Assembly (NCBI RefSeq): GCF_000222765.1
Contig: NZ_AFUE01000007.1
Location: 62,001 to 126,000, forward strand
From: Streptococcus cristatus ATCC 51100
GTDB lineage: Bacteria; Bacillota; Bacilli; Lactobacillales; Streptococcaceae
Direction: 5' to 3'
Length of the DNA: 64,000 nucleotides
Position 1 is the stretch's first letter. Each line of letters begins with the position of its first letter. The notes beneath the pieces were generated by a model. It had not been told where the DNA came from. It saw only the letters and a list, made by a program, of their open reading frames with translations, and did no database searches. Shown one piece after another: positions 1 to 9,183 of the stretch. A program made the position numbers and the translations under genes.

Positions 1-304
1 CATCCACATCATGGTAGACCAAACGATCTGCCACCACTACATCTCCGATTTCCAAGCCCGAAGCTACTGCTCCAGCGGAACCCGTATTGATGACCGCCGT
101 CACCTCAAAGTCATTGGCTAAAACAGCTACACTCATGGCTGACATGACTTTGCCAATTCCACTTTCCACCAGGACAACCTCATGATGGCCAATCCGACCA
201 GTATAATAAACATGCCCTAGGCGCTGGTGTTTTTCAGCCATTTCCAGATGCTCCACCAGCAGTTTCAACTCCTCAGGCATAGCTGCGATAATTCCGATTT
301 TCAT
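1..304 (-). CDS. mtnN: 5'-methylthioadenosine/S-adenosylhomocysteine nucleosidase (N-terminal part)
   Basis: The gene runs off the left edge, so only about the first 101 residues are present. The protein begins MKIGIIAAMPEELKLL and contains ESGIGKVMSAMS and NTGSAGAV, the nucleoside-phosphorylase-type pattern of MTA/SAH nucleosidase (Pfs). This cytosolic enzyme cleaves adenine from SAH and MTA. It detoxifies SAH and feeds the LuxS step that yields AI-2. It lies downstream of glmU-nudF-macP on the same strand, the usual streptococcal order, so co-transcription is likely. The start is the ATG at 302-304, about 80 bases after macP. The C-terminal catalytic part cannot be checked here. Confidence 0.93.
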   Translation of the reverse strand, partial: MKIGIIAAMPEELKLLVEHLEMAEKHQRLGHVYYTGRIGHHEVVLVESGIGKVMSAMSVAVLANDFEVTAVINTGSAGAVASGLEIGDVVVADRLVYHDVD

Positions 305-386
305 GATTCATTCTTTCCTTTTTACATTAAAAAGAGGGAGAGGAAGCAGAGTTTCATTTTCTCGTTTCCGTCACTCCCCTTCTTTA

Positions 387-698
387 TCATAGCCAAATAA
401 TAGCCGCAATTAATCCAATCAAAAGAAGCACAATCCAGAACAGGATTTTGTTTAACTTAGCCTGAAAAATACTTCGTTTTTGATTTTCGATTCGACGACT
501 TTTGATAACTGTCGGTTCAACTTCAATCTGCAGAGTATCCTGATTGACAGCTCGCCGTGGAGCAGCATAGCCAAAAGTTCCTTTTCTAGCAATAGAAATG
601 ACCTTAGTTTCTTCATCGTCCATCAGCAAGGGACCATCAATATGTTCTCCACGATTAGCCCGCTCAATGATTTCATCTGTTAATAAAGCTTTTCCCAT
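387..698 (-). CDS. macP: MacP-like activator of class A PBP2a (membrane-anchored)
   Basis: This is a 103-residue protein with a soluble N-terminal half and one C-terminal membrane segment (about residues 84-102, [19 protein letters not shown]). Size, topology and position between nudF and mtnN match pneumococcal MacP. In pneumococcus MacP is the cofactor that switches on the peptidoglycan synthase PBP2a and is phosphorylated by StkP on a threonine near residue 32. Here T31, in the acidic stretch MDDEETKV, is the probable equivalent; that assignment is inferred. The gene follows nudF by about 12 bases in a glmU-nudF-macP-mtnN run, linking precursor synthesis to wall assembly. The family is assigned from memory of synteny and sequence. 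Confidence 0.8.
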   Translation of the reverse strand: MGKALLTDEIIERANRGEHIDGPLLMDDEETKVISIARKGTFGYAAPRRAVNQDTLQIEVEPTVIKSRRIENQKRSIFQAKLNKILFWIVLLLIGLIAAIIWL

Positions 699-710
699 TG
701 ATCTACATTC

Positions 711-1262
711 CTATTTATTCAGATTTTTTTGTTGCCAGTACTGAAGAGCCATGATGGTCTTGGCATCGCAGATGTCACCGTTTTGCAGCAACTGCTCCGC
801 CTCTTCCAGACTAACTTCAAAAAGTTCCAATGTTTCATCCTCGTCTTGGGGACGAGGGTTTTCGACCTTTGTTAAATGGCTGGCGCTGTAGAGCTTGATT
901 TTTTCATTGCAAAAACCGATGGCAGAGTAGAAATCATAGACCAACTCCAGCTGTCCTGTGTAGCCTGTCTCTTCTTCTAATTCTCGGAGGGCCGCTGCTT
1001 GGGGATCAGCATTCTCTCCTAGCTCCAGCTTGCCAGCTGGGATCTCGTAAGAAGTCGCTTCAATTGCCTTGCGGTACTGCTTGACTAAAATCATCTTATT
1101 TTCCGGAGTGATAGCAATCACGGCTACCGCGCCATTATGAAAAATCAAATCCCGTTGGGCTTGGCCTTTGCCCTCTGGCAGCTCTACCTGGTCCTGAACC
1201 ACTTTAAAAATCGGTCCTTGATAAATCTCCGTCCGTTGGACGGTCTTTTCTTCAAATTCCAT
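711..1262 (-). CDS. nudF: NUDIX hydrolase, ADP-ribose pyrophosphatase type
   Basis: The 183-residue protein carries a complete Nudix box around residues 76-99 (GENADPQAAALRELEEETGY), whose conserved REL-EE core binds Mg2+ and the pyrophosphate. Length and the upstream EIPAGKLE motif fit the ADP-ribose pyrophosphatase branch, which splits ADP-ribose into AMP and ribose-5-phosphate in the cytosol. The ATG at 1262 sits 8 bases after the glmU stop codon, so the genes are co-transcribed and probably translationally linked. Exact substrate preference cannot be read from sequence; other sugar-nucleotide diphosphates are possible. Confidence 0.88.
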   Translation of the reverse strand: MEFEEKTVQRTEIYQGPIFKVVQDQVELPEGKGQAQRDLIFHNGAVAVIAITPENKMILVKQYRKAIEATSYEIPAGKLELGENADPQAAALRELEEETGYTGQLELVYDFYSAIGFCNEKIKLYSASHLTKVENPRPQDEDETLELFEVSLEEAEQLLQNGDICDAKTIMALQYWQQKNLNK

Positions 1263-1270
1263 GACTAAAC

Positions 1271-2674
<1,404 letters not shown>

Positions 2675-2682
2675 TTACCCTT

Positions 2683-2691
2683 ATTATACCA
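2683..2691 (-). promoter_or_regulatory. extended -10 promoter of glmU operon
   Basis: Read on the minus strand the bases are TGGTATAAT, a TGnTATAAT extended -10, about 33 bases upstream of the glmU ATG. The -35 region (AT-rich, about 2706-2711) is poor, which is common with extended -10 promoters in streptococci. Confidence 0.65.
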
Positions 2692-2955
2692 CTAAAAGAG
2701 AATTTTTTAAAATGCTAATTGCAGAAGCAGGGAATCGCACTTAGAGAAAAAGATTTATGAACCAAATCACTCTGCTCAATTTGCAATCCACTCCATCCAG
2801 ACCAATTCTTTAAAGTTCTTTTAGCGGAAAACGTTTTTTTCCTTCGTTTATACTAGCTTTTGATAGCAGCGAATGACCAGCAAATTGTTCTCCTTAAACA
2901 CTATAGGTCTATTGCTTCTATTATCAAAATTTGGTTGGCGATTACACATTTAAAA

Positions 2956-2984
2956 TTGATAAGTAATGAAATATTTGCTATAAT
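2956..2984 (+). promoter_or_regulatory. strong sigma-A promoter for the 2991-3453 transcript
   Basis: A -35 TTGATA (2956-2961) and a -10 TATAAT (2979-2984) with a TG extension (2976-2977) are 17 bases apart, a near-ideal promoter. Transcription should begin near 2991. That leaves a leader of about 180 bases before the ATG at 3172. Confidence 0.8.
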
Positions 2985-2990
2985 GACATA

Positions 2991-3165
2991 AAATCAAATG
3001 TTCACCCCTGCCTTATGAAGTGCAGAAAGCTCTACAAATCTGCTAGGGCAATACCATTTTTATGTGAACCACTTTGGGATGATAGGGTCCAAGGATTGTG
3101 AGCTCCACTTTCTAGTTTTCTTGTTTTTATCTGGCTAATTATATATTTAAACTTGTAAGGAGATC
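2991..3165 (+). ncRNA. candidate structured RNA or regulatory leader (class not recognised)
   Basis: The stretch between the promoter at 2956-2984 and the small gene at 3172 has no convincing reading frame but can pair extensively with itself. AAGTG near 3018 can pair with CACTT near 3108. GCTC and ACAA-ATC downstream of it can pair with GATTGT-GAGC near 3096-3105. This would give one long interrupted stem. A competing fold joins CCCTGC (about 3007) with GC-T-AGGG (about 3042) around a GCAGA/TCTGC hairpin. Mutually exclusive folds suggest a riboswitch-like leader, and the long interrupted stem also recalls 6S-type RNA. I do not recognise a known family, and the 3' end is not marked by a terminator before the gene. 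Confidence 0.4.
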
Positions 3166-3171
3166 TTGGTT

Positions 3172-3453
3172 ATGATATTTACTAAAAATCGCAAGAAGAG
3201 AGATGAATACTACCAACAGATTGACAGAATCTATAATAGCGATAGTATCATCATTAGCTCAAAGCTACGTGAAGAGCTCCTAAATAGTGCCAAGGGGCTA
3301 CAGAAGGGGGACCAAATTAGTTATTTAGCATTTAAGTTGTACCCTTTTGTATGTGACGAGGTGCTCAAGAATAAGTCCGATGAATTGATCGCATTCAAAA
3401 AATACCTTGAAAAAACAAGATGGAAATATTATTGGGGAAGTGTGCGACGATAA
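3172..3453 (+). CDS. small cationic protein of unknown function
   Basis: The protein has 93 residues, begins MIFTKNRKKRDEYYQQ and is rich in lysine and arginine. It has no signal peptide or membrane segment and is predicted largely helical. The ATG at 3172 was chosen because AAGGAGA (3157-3163) is correctly spaced for it; the in-frame TTG at 3166 is too close to that site. It is a monocistron between a strong promoter with a long leader and a hairpin terminator. Size and helical charged character loosely resemble bacteriocin immunity proteins, but no bacteriocin precursor or transporter is nearby, so I do not assign that function. Confidence 0.6.
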   Translation: MIFTKNRKKRDEYYQQIDRIYNSDSIIISSKLREELLNSAKGLQKGDQISYLAFKLYPFVCDEVLKNKSDELIAFKKYLEKTRWKYYWGSVRR

Positions 3454-3533
3454 AAACTCATAGAATCTCCCAGTGGAACTGTTAGTCTGATGACTTACCG
3501 TTCACACTAATTGAGGTTCTATGAGTTTTTTTC
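3452..3533 (+). terminator. long-arm hairpin terminator after the small cationic gene
   Basis: The 14-base arm AAAAACTCATAGAA (3452-3465) pairs perfectly with 3517-3530, followed by a T-run. The roughly 50-base loop can form a second AGTG/CACT stem. It starts within the stop region of the gene at 3172 and can act on both strands. Confidence 0.75.
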
Positions 3534-3557
3534 TTGTACGATATTTACAATTTAGCC

Positions 3558-3590
3558 ATAAAAAAGAGAAGACCAAGTTGATCTTCTCCA
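3558..3590 (-). terminator. Rho-independent terminator downstream of trxB
   Basis: Stem GAGAAGA (3566-3572) pairs with TCTTCTC (3582-3588). On the minus strand it is followed by a run of eight T, positioned after the trxB stop. Confidence 0.7.
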
Positions 3591-3696
3591 TATTATGACT
3601 TCTCTTCAATCCACTACAATTCAAAATTAGCCCCATAGTAGAAAGAACTGGATCAAAAATCAATCATTCTTGGTCTTATTCCCATCCTCTTCCTGT

Positions 3697-4611
3697 TTAA
3701 TGCTCTGTGATGTATTTATAAACTTCTTGGCCTGCTACTGCTCCGTCTCCAACGGCTGTGGTGATTTGGCGTAGGTCTTTCTGACGAACATCACCAATAG
3801 CATAAATGCCGTCAATAGCTGTTTTCATATGTTGATCCGTCACAATCCAGCCATCTTCATTGCAAATACCCAGATCTTTGACAAAGTCGCTAACAGGATC
3901 TAGGCCGACATAAACAAAGACGCCACCAAAGTCTGACTCGCTGCTCTGTCCTGTTTTGACATTTCCAAAAACCACACTGGTTACCCTGCGGTCGTCTCCT
4001 TTGATTTCTTTTACGACAGAATCCCAGATAAAGCTGATTTTTTCATTGGCAAAGGCTCGCTCCTGCAAGAGCTGCTGCGCCCGCAGTTGGTCACGACGGT
4101 GAACAATGGTCACAGACTTTGCAAAGCGCGTGAGAAAAATCGCTTCCTCAACGGCAGAATCGCCGCCTCCGACCACTAAGAGATCCTCATCACGGAAAAA
4201 GGCACCATCGCAGACCGCACAGTAGGAAACGCCGCGGCTATTGTATTCTTCCTCGCCAGGAACTCCTAGATGACGATGGTTGGCACCAGGAGCCAAAATC
4301 ACTGTCTTGGTCTCAAATACTTCATCCTCAGTAATGATTTTCTTATAGTCGCCATGGTCTTCAATTTTTTCAACTTGACCAAACAAATGCTCTACGCCTA
4401 GATTTTCTAGGGGCTCAAACATCTTTTCAGCCAGCTCTGGTCCGCTGATACGAGCATAACCGGGATAATTTTCAATCTCCGCAGTATTATTCATCTGGCC
4501 GCCGTAAATACCGCGTTCCAGCAGGGCCACTTTTAGATTACTTCTAGCAGCATAGAGGGCTGCTGTCATTCCCGCAGGACCAGCTCCAATAATCATTGTA
4601 TCGTACATCAT
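3697..4611 (-). CDS. trxB: thioredoxin reductase
   Basis: The 304-residue length is typical of low-molecular-weight thioredoxin reductase. An N-terminal FAD-binding GAGPAGMTAALYAAR motif, the redox-active CAVC pair (about residues 131-134), an NADPH-binding GGGDSAVEEA motif and a C-terminal FAD motif YAIGDVR are all present. It reduces thioredoxin with NADPH in the cytosol, supporting ribonucleotide reduction and thiol repair. It sits beside a DUF4059 membrane protein and a TcyBC-like cystine/glutathione importer, which makes biochemical sense. The ATG at 4611 is used; an ATG follows at codon 2. Confidence 0.97.
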   Translation of the reverse strand: MMYDTMIIGAGPAGMTAALYAARSNLKVALLERGIYGGQMNNTAEIENYPGYARISGPELAEKMFEPLENLGVEHLFGQVEKIEDHGDYKKIITEDEVFETKTVILAPGANHRHLGVPGEEEYNSRGVSYCAVCDGAFFRDEDLLVVGGGDSAVEEAIFLTRFAKSVTIVHRRDQLRAQQLLQERAFANEKISFIWDSVVKEIKGDDRRVTSVVFGNVKTGQSSESDFGGVFVYVGLDPVSDFVKDLGICNEDGWIVTDQHMKTAIDGIYAIGDVRQKDLRQITTAVGDGAVAGQEVYKYITEH

Positions 4612-4676
4612 CTTTTTCCTTTCTCTTTGTTGTAACTACTGTTATTCTAACAAACTAGCGTATCTTTTACAAGTAT

Positions 4677-4901
4677 TTAGGCTTTAAGAACAACCAGTAA
4701 ACCAAAAATCGTAAAAGACAAAATTGGAATCGTCATAATTGTAATCAAAAGAAGATCGTAAATTTGGCTTTGGCCTACCGCAAGCGTCCGATCCTTGCGG
4801 CCAAGTCTCTGCAATAGAAACCAGAAGCCATCGACAAGTCCTACCAGAATCGTCGTATAGATGAGACTTTGGATATAGAGAGAAAAAATCTTAATTAACA
4901 T
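4677..4901 (-). CDS. DUF4059-type small membrane protein
   Basis: This 74-residue protein has two hydrophobic segments (about residues 5-28 and 49-72) separated by a basic linker (LQRLGRKDRTLAVG). It matches what I recall of the streptococcal DUF4059 family, which regularly sits between trxB and an amino-acid ABC transporter. Function is unknown. Conserved linkage to a redox enzyme and a thiol importer suggests a role in that pathway, but this is only inference. It is transcribed with trxB, about 65 bases upstream. Confidence 0.75.
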   Translation of the reverse strand: MLIKIFSLYIQSLIYTTILVGLVDGFWFLLQRLGRKDRTLAVGQSQIYDLLLITIMTIPILSFTIFGLLVVLKA

Positions 4902-4937
4902 GTCAGCTCCTCAATAATCAGTTGCCTTAAAAAGGTT

Positions 4938-4980
4938 TTAGTCGAAAACAAACCCAGCTGGTCTAGCCAACTGAGCTTTC
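4938..4980 (-). terminator. terminator downstream of the TcyBC-like genes
   Basis: Stem CAGCTGG (4955-4961) pairs with CCAACTG (4967-4973), with one wobble pair. A T-rich but interrupted tail follows on the minus strand. Confidence 0.5.
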
Positions 4981-4995
4981 ACTTTTTCTATTATA

Positions 4996-5742
4996 TCAAA
5001 TATAAGTCCGTTTGTAACTAGCAAAGAATTCTTTGGTTCTCGCTTCCTTGGGATAATTGATAATCTCCTCTGGACTGCCTGACTCGATAATATGCCCCTT
5101 ATCCAAGAAAAGCACCCGATCTGCTACCTGAGAAACAAAAGAGATATCGTGGCTGACCAGAATCATGGTTTGTCCTGCTTTAGCAGCGTCAGCAATGGAT
5201 TTCTCTACCTCACCGACTAGCTCTGGGTCAAGGGCTGAGGTCGGCTCATCCAGCAAGAGAACATCTGGCTTCATGGCCAAGGCCCGCGCTAAAGCCACTC
5301 GCTGTTTTTGACCGCCTGATAAATGCTTGGGATAATGATTCTCACGGTCAGACAGGCCAACCTTTGCCAACTCTTCCTTGGCAATTTTAGTCGCTTCTTG
5401 ATCAGATAAGTTTTTAACTACCAGCAGACCTTCCTTGACATTTTCCAGAGCCGTCCGACGGGAAAATAAATTGAACTGTTGGAAAACCATGGCCAATTTT
5501 CGACGCAGAGTCAAAATTTTATCTGGTGAAATAGTTGAAAAATCCACTTTAAAGTTATCAATTTCAATCCTTCCGCTGTCTGGCTGTTCCAGATAGTTAA
5601 GGCTACGCAGGAAGGTTGATTTACCAGCACCTGAAGAGCCTATTAGAGCAATGACTTCGCCTTTTTGAATTTCCAAACTCAGATTATCCAAGACCTTTTG
5701 TCCAGAAAATTCCTTACTTAACTGGGAAATTTTAATCATCAA
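4996..5742 (-). CDS. tcyC: amino-acid (cystine-type) ABC transporter ATPase, TcyC-like
   Basis: The 248-residue ATPase has Walker A GSSGAGKST (about 36-44), Q-loop FQQFNLF, signature [14 protein letters not shown], Walker B LLLDEPTSALD and the H-loop VSHD. These are features of polar amino-acid importer ATPases. The start overlaps the permease stop by 4 bases, so the two are translationally coupled. Position next to trxB matches streptococcal tcyBC, which in S. mutans imports cystine and, with GshT, glutathione. No binding protein is encoded here. The general class is certain; the cystine/glutathione substrate is inferred from synteny. Confidence 0.85.
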   Translation of the reverse strand: MMIKISQLSKEFSGQKVLDNLSLEIQKGEVIALIGSSGAGKSTFLRSLNYLEQPDSGRIEIDNFKVDFSTISPDKILTLRRKLAMVFQQFNLFSRRTALENVKEGLLVVKNLSDQEATKIAKEELAKVGLSDRENHYPKHLSGGQKQRVALARALAMKPDVLLLDEPTSALDPELVGEVEKSIADAAKAGQTMILVSHDISFVSQVADRVLFLDKGHIIESGSPEEIINYPKEARTKEFFASYKRTYI

Positions 5743-6545
5743 ATCCTACCTCCTTGCGCTTGCTCCATTTTGTCCAGATTGGCTGGCGCCTTGATATCCA
5801 TAGCCTTTTCAATCGCACGACCGATTTGCTCAATCACGATATTGACAATCCAGTAAATAATCGAAACGGAAATGAAGCGCTCAAAATAACGATAATCCGA
5901 ACCACCGATAGCCTGAGCCTTGGCAAAGACTTCTACGACACCCGCACTAAAGGCCAGAGAAGTTCCCTTGGTCAAGCCGATGAGGGAGTTAATCAGAGTC
6001 GGTGTTGCCACAACTGCTGCATTAGGAATGATGACCCGCAGATAGACTTGGCGATTAGTCATTCCCAGACTGCGAGCTGCTTCAATCTCACCCGGATCCA
6101 CCGAAAGAATCGCTGCCCGAATCGTCTCGCTGGCATAGGCCGCTTCATTAAAGGCAAAGGCGATAATAGCAAAGACTGAGGCAGGAATGGCATTGATATT
6201 AAAGGCCGTCCCATATTTTTGATTGATAGCTTTCAGCAGGAGCGGAATCCCAAAATAAGTCAACATGAGCTGAACTAAAAGAGGCGTCCCACGGAGGAAG
6301 CTCACAAAGAGAGACTGAATAGGATACAGAATTCTCGTGCGGTTAATCTTGACCACTGCAAAAATCATGGCCAAGATGATGCCAAAAAATGCCCCACCCA
6401 GCGTCAACAAAAGTGTGACAGGCAAGGTTTTCAGGATCGCTGGAATGGCATCAAAAACAGCCCGTAGACTAAACAGTTTACCGTCTGGAAGGAGCTTCAA
6501 GAGCTCTTCATACCAGTTTGCAGCTAGGATATAAGTTGTAAACAT
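5739..6545 (-). CDS. tcyB: amino-acid (cystine-type) ABC transporter permease, TcyB-like
   Basis: A 268-residue inner-membrane permease of the HisM/GlnP class. It has several hydrophobic segments and the EAA-loop sequence EAARSLGMTNRQVYLRVIIP, which contacts the ATPase. The start is placed at the ATG at 6543-6545 (MFTTYI), preceded by GAGAAG at good spacing; the upstream in-frame ATG at 6575 lacks a ribosome site. It forms a two-gene operon with the ATPase and has no linked substrate-binding protein, so it must borrow one. The GshT-like lipoprotein at 35.8 kb is a good candidate (inference). Confidence 0.85.
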   Translation of the reverse strand: MFTTYILAANWYEELLKLLPDGKLFSLRAVFDAIPAILKTLPVTLLLTLGGAFFGIILAMIFAVVKINRTRILYPIQSLFVSFLRGTPLLVQLMLTYFGIPLLLKAINQKYGTAFNINAIPASVFAIIAFAFNEAAYASETIRAAILSVDPGEIEAARSLGMTNRQVYLRVIIPNAAVVATPTLINSLIGLTKGTSLAFSAGVVEVFAKAQAIGGSDYRYFERFISVSIIYWIVNIVIEQIGRAIEKAMDIKAPANLDKMEQAQGGRI

Positions 6546-6753
6546 TTCAATTACTTCTCTTTCTCGATAATGCATTATTCTATCATAATTTGGCCCAGAT
6601 GAAAACTATTTGGCATCAAGAATAGGTAATCTTTAAACCTTTAATAGATAGATGGGAAATAACAATAAAATAGACCAGTAATCCTAGTCTATCATAGTTT
6701 CACTGGTCTTTAAAATATAATTTTTCTATATCGTCCATAGAAAGAATTTATAG

Positions 6754-8097
6754 CTAAAAAGTCTGGCGCTTAGCCTTGCGTTCTGCCCGACCACGTGCGC
6801 GGTTCTCAGCTCGCTTGGTCTTACGGCGCTTTTCATTAACTGCCCATTGGATTTTCTTCTTATAGCCTGGTTTGATTTTTTTCTTTTTCTTCTTGACCAG
6901 ACCAATCATTTCTGTGTCCAGCTTCTCCTTGGTCTTCTCCCGATTAGCGCGGCGATCCCGGTCGTAGGTATCTTGAAATTCGCCATTTTTGATCATCTTA
7001 GGAGTAAACTTGATGCCCAGCTTTTCCAACTCACGAATATCAGAATCGTCACTCGGCTGATAGAGGGTAATGGCTGTGCCGGGAAGACCATTTCGTCCAG
7101 TCCGACCAACGCGATGGACAAAGAAAGATAAATCCTGCGGAATGGCATCATTGATGACATGGCTAACGCCCTCGATGTCAATCCCCCGAGCCGCCAAGTC
7201 CGTCGCTACGATGTATTCAAAATCCAGATTCTTGACCTGATTCATGATACGCTTGCGCTCCCGCGGCGGGATGTCACCGTGAATCTTAGCTACTTTTAGC
7301 CCTTGCGCAGTCAGATAGACCTGCAATTCATCCGCCCGAGTCTTAGTATTGACGAAAATCATAGCCAGATAAGGCTGGAGGATCTGACTAATCTCATAAA
7401 TCTGGGCATTCTTATCCCGCCCCTTGGTTGACAGGAGCCAATTATCAATAGTATCCGCAATCACTGTCTTGGTCTTAATCTGCTCCATGACTGGATTGGA
7501 CAGGTATTTTTTCAAGAAAGGTTGGAGCTTCTGCGGAATGGTAGCCGAGAAGACTAAAAACTGCAGGTCTTTAGGCAAGCGAGCCGCAATCCGGTCTACC
7601 GTCTCCAAAAATCCCATATCAAGCGTCATATCAGCCTCGTCCACGACAAAGGTATGAGCCTTATGGATAGCCAAATCACCTGACTCGACCAAGTCATAAA
7701 TCCGCCCCGGTGTTCCAATGACGATATGGGGCTGGCTGGACTCTAGTTTGCCAATTTGGCGAGCCTTGTCAGTCCCGCCGACATAGTTGGCCACTCGAAT
7801 CTCTTGCTCTGAAAAGCTAGCTAGCTGACGGGCAGCCTGATAGATCTGAGTTGCTAATTCTCGGCTGGGTGCTGTAATCACTGCTTGGACACTATCAGCC
7901 TCTTCGTCCAGCTCTTGGAAGATGGGCAGCAAGAAGGTATGCGTCTTGCCTGATCCTGTCTTAGATTCACCGACCAAGTCTCGGCCAGATAACACAACCG
8001 GAATCAGCTTTTCTTGAACCTCTGTCGCCTCCACAAAGTTCAGGTCCTTGAGGGCTTCCTGAATATAATCTTTAAAGTTAAATTCTGTAAATTTCAT
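6754..8097 (-). CDS. cshB: DEAD-box ATP-dependent RNA helicase, CshB-like
   Basis: The 447-residue protein has the full DEAD-box set: Q-motif region, SKTGSGKTH (Walker A), PSRELA, TPGR, DEAD, FSATIP (SAT motif) and HRVGRTGRNG. It ends in a strongly basic tail (KKKKKIKPGYKKK onward) likely to bind RNA. It unwinds RNA duplexes in ribosome assembly, mRNA turnover or cold adaptation. The tail and length resemble Bacillus CshB, so that symbol is used with some reserve. It lies about 100 bases downstream of mraY on the same strand. Confidence 0.85.
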   Translation of the reverse strand: MKFTEFNFKDYIQEALKDLNFVEATEVQEKLIPVVLSGRDLVGESKTGSGKTHTFLLPIFQELDEEADSVQAVITAPSRELATQIYQAARQLASFSEQEIRVANYVGGTDKARQIGKLESSQPHIVIGTPGRIYDLVESGDLAIHKAHTFVVDEADMTLDMGFLETVDRIAARLPKDLQFLVFSATIPQKLQPFLKKYLSNPVMEQIKTKTVIADTIDNWLLSTKGRDKNAQIYEISQILQPYLAMIFVNTKTRADELQVYLTAQGLKVAKIHGDIPPRERKRIMNQVKNLDFEYIVATDLAARGIDIEGVSHVINDAIPQDLSFFVHRVGRTGRNGLPGTAITLYQPSDDSDIRELEKLGIKFTPKMIKNGEFQDTYDRDRRANREKTKEKLDTEMIGLVKKKKKKIKPGYKKKIQWAVNEKRRKTKRAENRARGRAERKAKRQTF

Positions 8098-8198
8098 TTT
8101 TTCCTCTGTTTACTCTTAATCTTATCTAATTATACCAGAAAAATATCTTTTCTGCTCGGCTCAGGACAAGAAAAGGCGGGCTTACACCCACCTTCATA

Positions 8199-9182
8199 TC
8201 ACAAATATAGAATGGCCAACGTCAGCAAGCTAGCTAAGAGACCTACGCCCCAGAAGAAGAAGTCAACCTTCCATTCGCTCCAAGGCTGACCATGCCCAGA
8301 AAAGCCACCCAGTTCAAAGTGGTGATGGACTGGCGTCATACGGAAAATCCGCTTGCCACCCGTCAACTTGAAATAAGTCACCTGCATCATAACAGAAGTC
8401 GTTTCAAAGACATAGACGATTCCGATCAGAAGCAAGGTCCACTCTTGGTGCAAGGCAATGGAGAGGGCTGCAAGCATACCACCCAAGGCAAGACTTCCCA
8501 CGTCCCCCATAAAGATTTTAGCTGGCTTATGGTTAAAGACAAAGAAGCCTAGCAAACCACCAATCATGCTGATAATGACAATAAGAAGGTCAAAGCGCTT
8601 CTGCTCCAGAGCAATGACTCCGTAAGCCACCAAGCTGATCGCAACGGAGATACTAGCCAAGCCATCAATTCCATCGGTCAGATTGACAGCGTTGGAGAAA
8701 CCAACCAGCCAAAAGAGGACGAAGAAGATATAGAGGAAGCCCAGCTGCACTGGAATCGTAAAGACATTGAGAGAGTCGCCTGCCCCGTGCTGATTGTAGA
8801 AGAAGTAAAAGATAACTCCCCCTACCAGCTGCAGAGCTAGTTTCTGTTTAGGATTCAGGCCTTCGTTGATCTTACGGAAGATCTTGAGGAAATCATCAAA
8901 AAAGCCAACGATTCCGTAGAGAACCAAGATAAAGAGAATCATAATCAAGCCGTTGGACAGTTGTTGGGAAAGCAAGGCTGTCACAAAACTAGCCAAAACA
9001 GAAGCAACCAGAAAGACGGTTCCCCCCATCGTCGGCGTTCCAGCCTTAGCCTGATGCTGCTTGACATCCTCGTGCATTTGCTGGCCTGAAATATGAGCCT
9101 TGTGATAAAAACGGATAAAGGCAGGAATCCCAACAAGGGTTAGGATAAAGGTCAGAATTCCTGCAATAATTGCTGTTAACAT
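8199..9182 (-). CDS. mraY: phospho-N-acetylmuramoyl-pentapeptide transferase
   Basis: This 327-residue polytopic membrane enzyme has about ten hydrophobic segments and the MraY active-site motifs [29 protein letters not shown] and PVHHHFE. It transfers phospho-MurNAc-pentapeptide from UDP to undecaprenyl phosphate, forming lipid I at the inner face of the membrane. The start is 1 base from the pbp2X stop, and the order rsmH-ftsL-pbp2X-mraY is the standard streptococcal dcw block. Nothing unusual was seen. Confidence 0.97.
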   Translation of the reverse strand: MLTAIIAGILTFILTLVGIPAFIRFYHKAHISGQQMHEDVKQHQAKAGTPTMGGTVFLVASVLASFVTALLSQQLSNGLIMILFILVLYGIVGFFDDFLKIFRKINEGLNPKQKLALQLVGGVIFYFFYNQHGAGDSLNVFTIPVQLGFLYIFFVLFWLVGFSNAVNLTDGIDGLASISVAISLVAYGVIALEQKRFDLLIVIISMIGGLLGFFVFNHKPAKIFMGDVGSLALGGMLAALSIALHQEWTLLLIGIVYVFETTSVMMQVTYFKLTGGKRIFRMTPVHHHFELGGFSGHGQPWSEWKVDFFFWGVGLLASLLTLAILYL

Positions 9183-9183
9183 G

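Noticed and set aside
3053-3080. ACCATTTTTAT and ACCACTTTGGGAT as BlpR-type direct repeats
   Set aside because: The start-to-start distance (15 bases) does not fit the two-helical-turn spacing of known streptococcal peptide-regulated promoters, and the copies lie downstream of the promoter.
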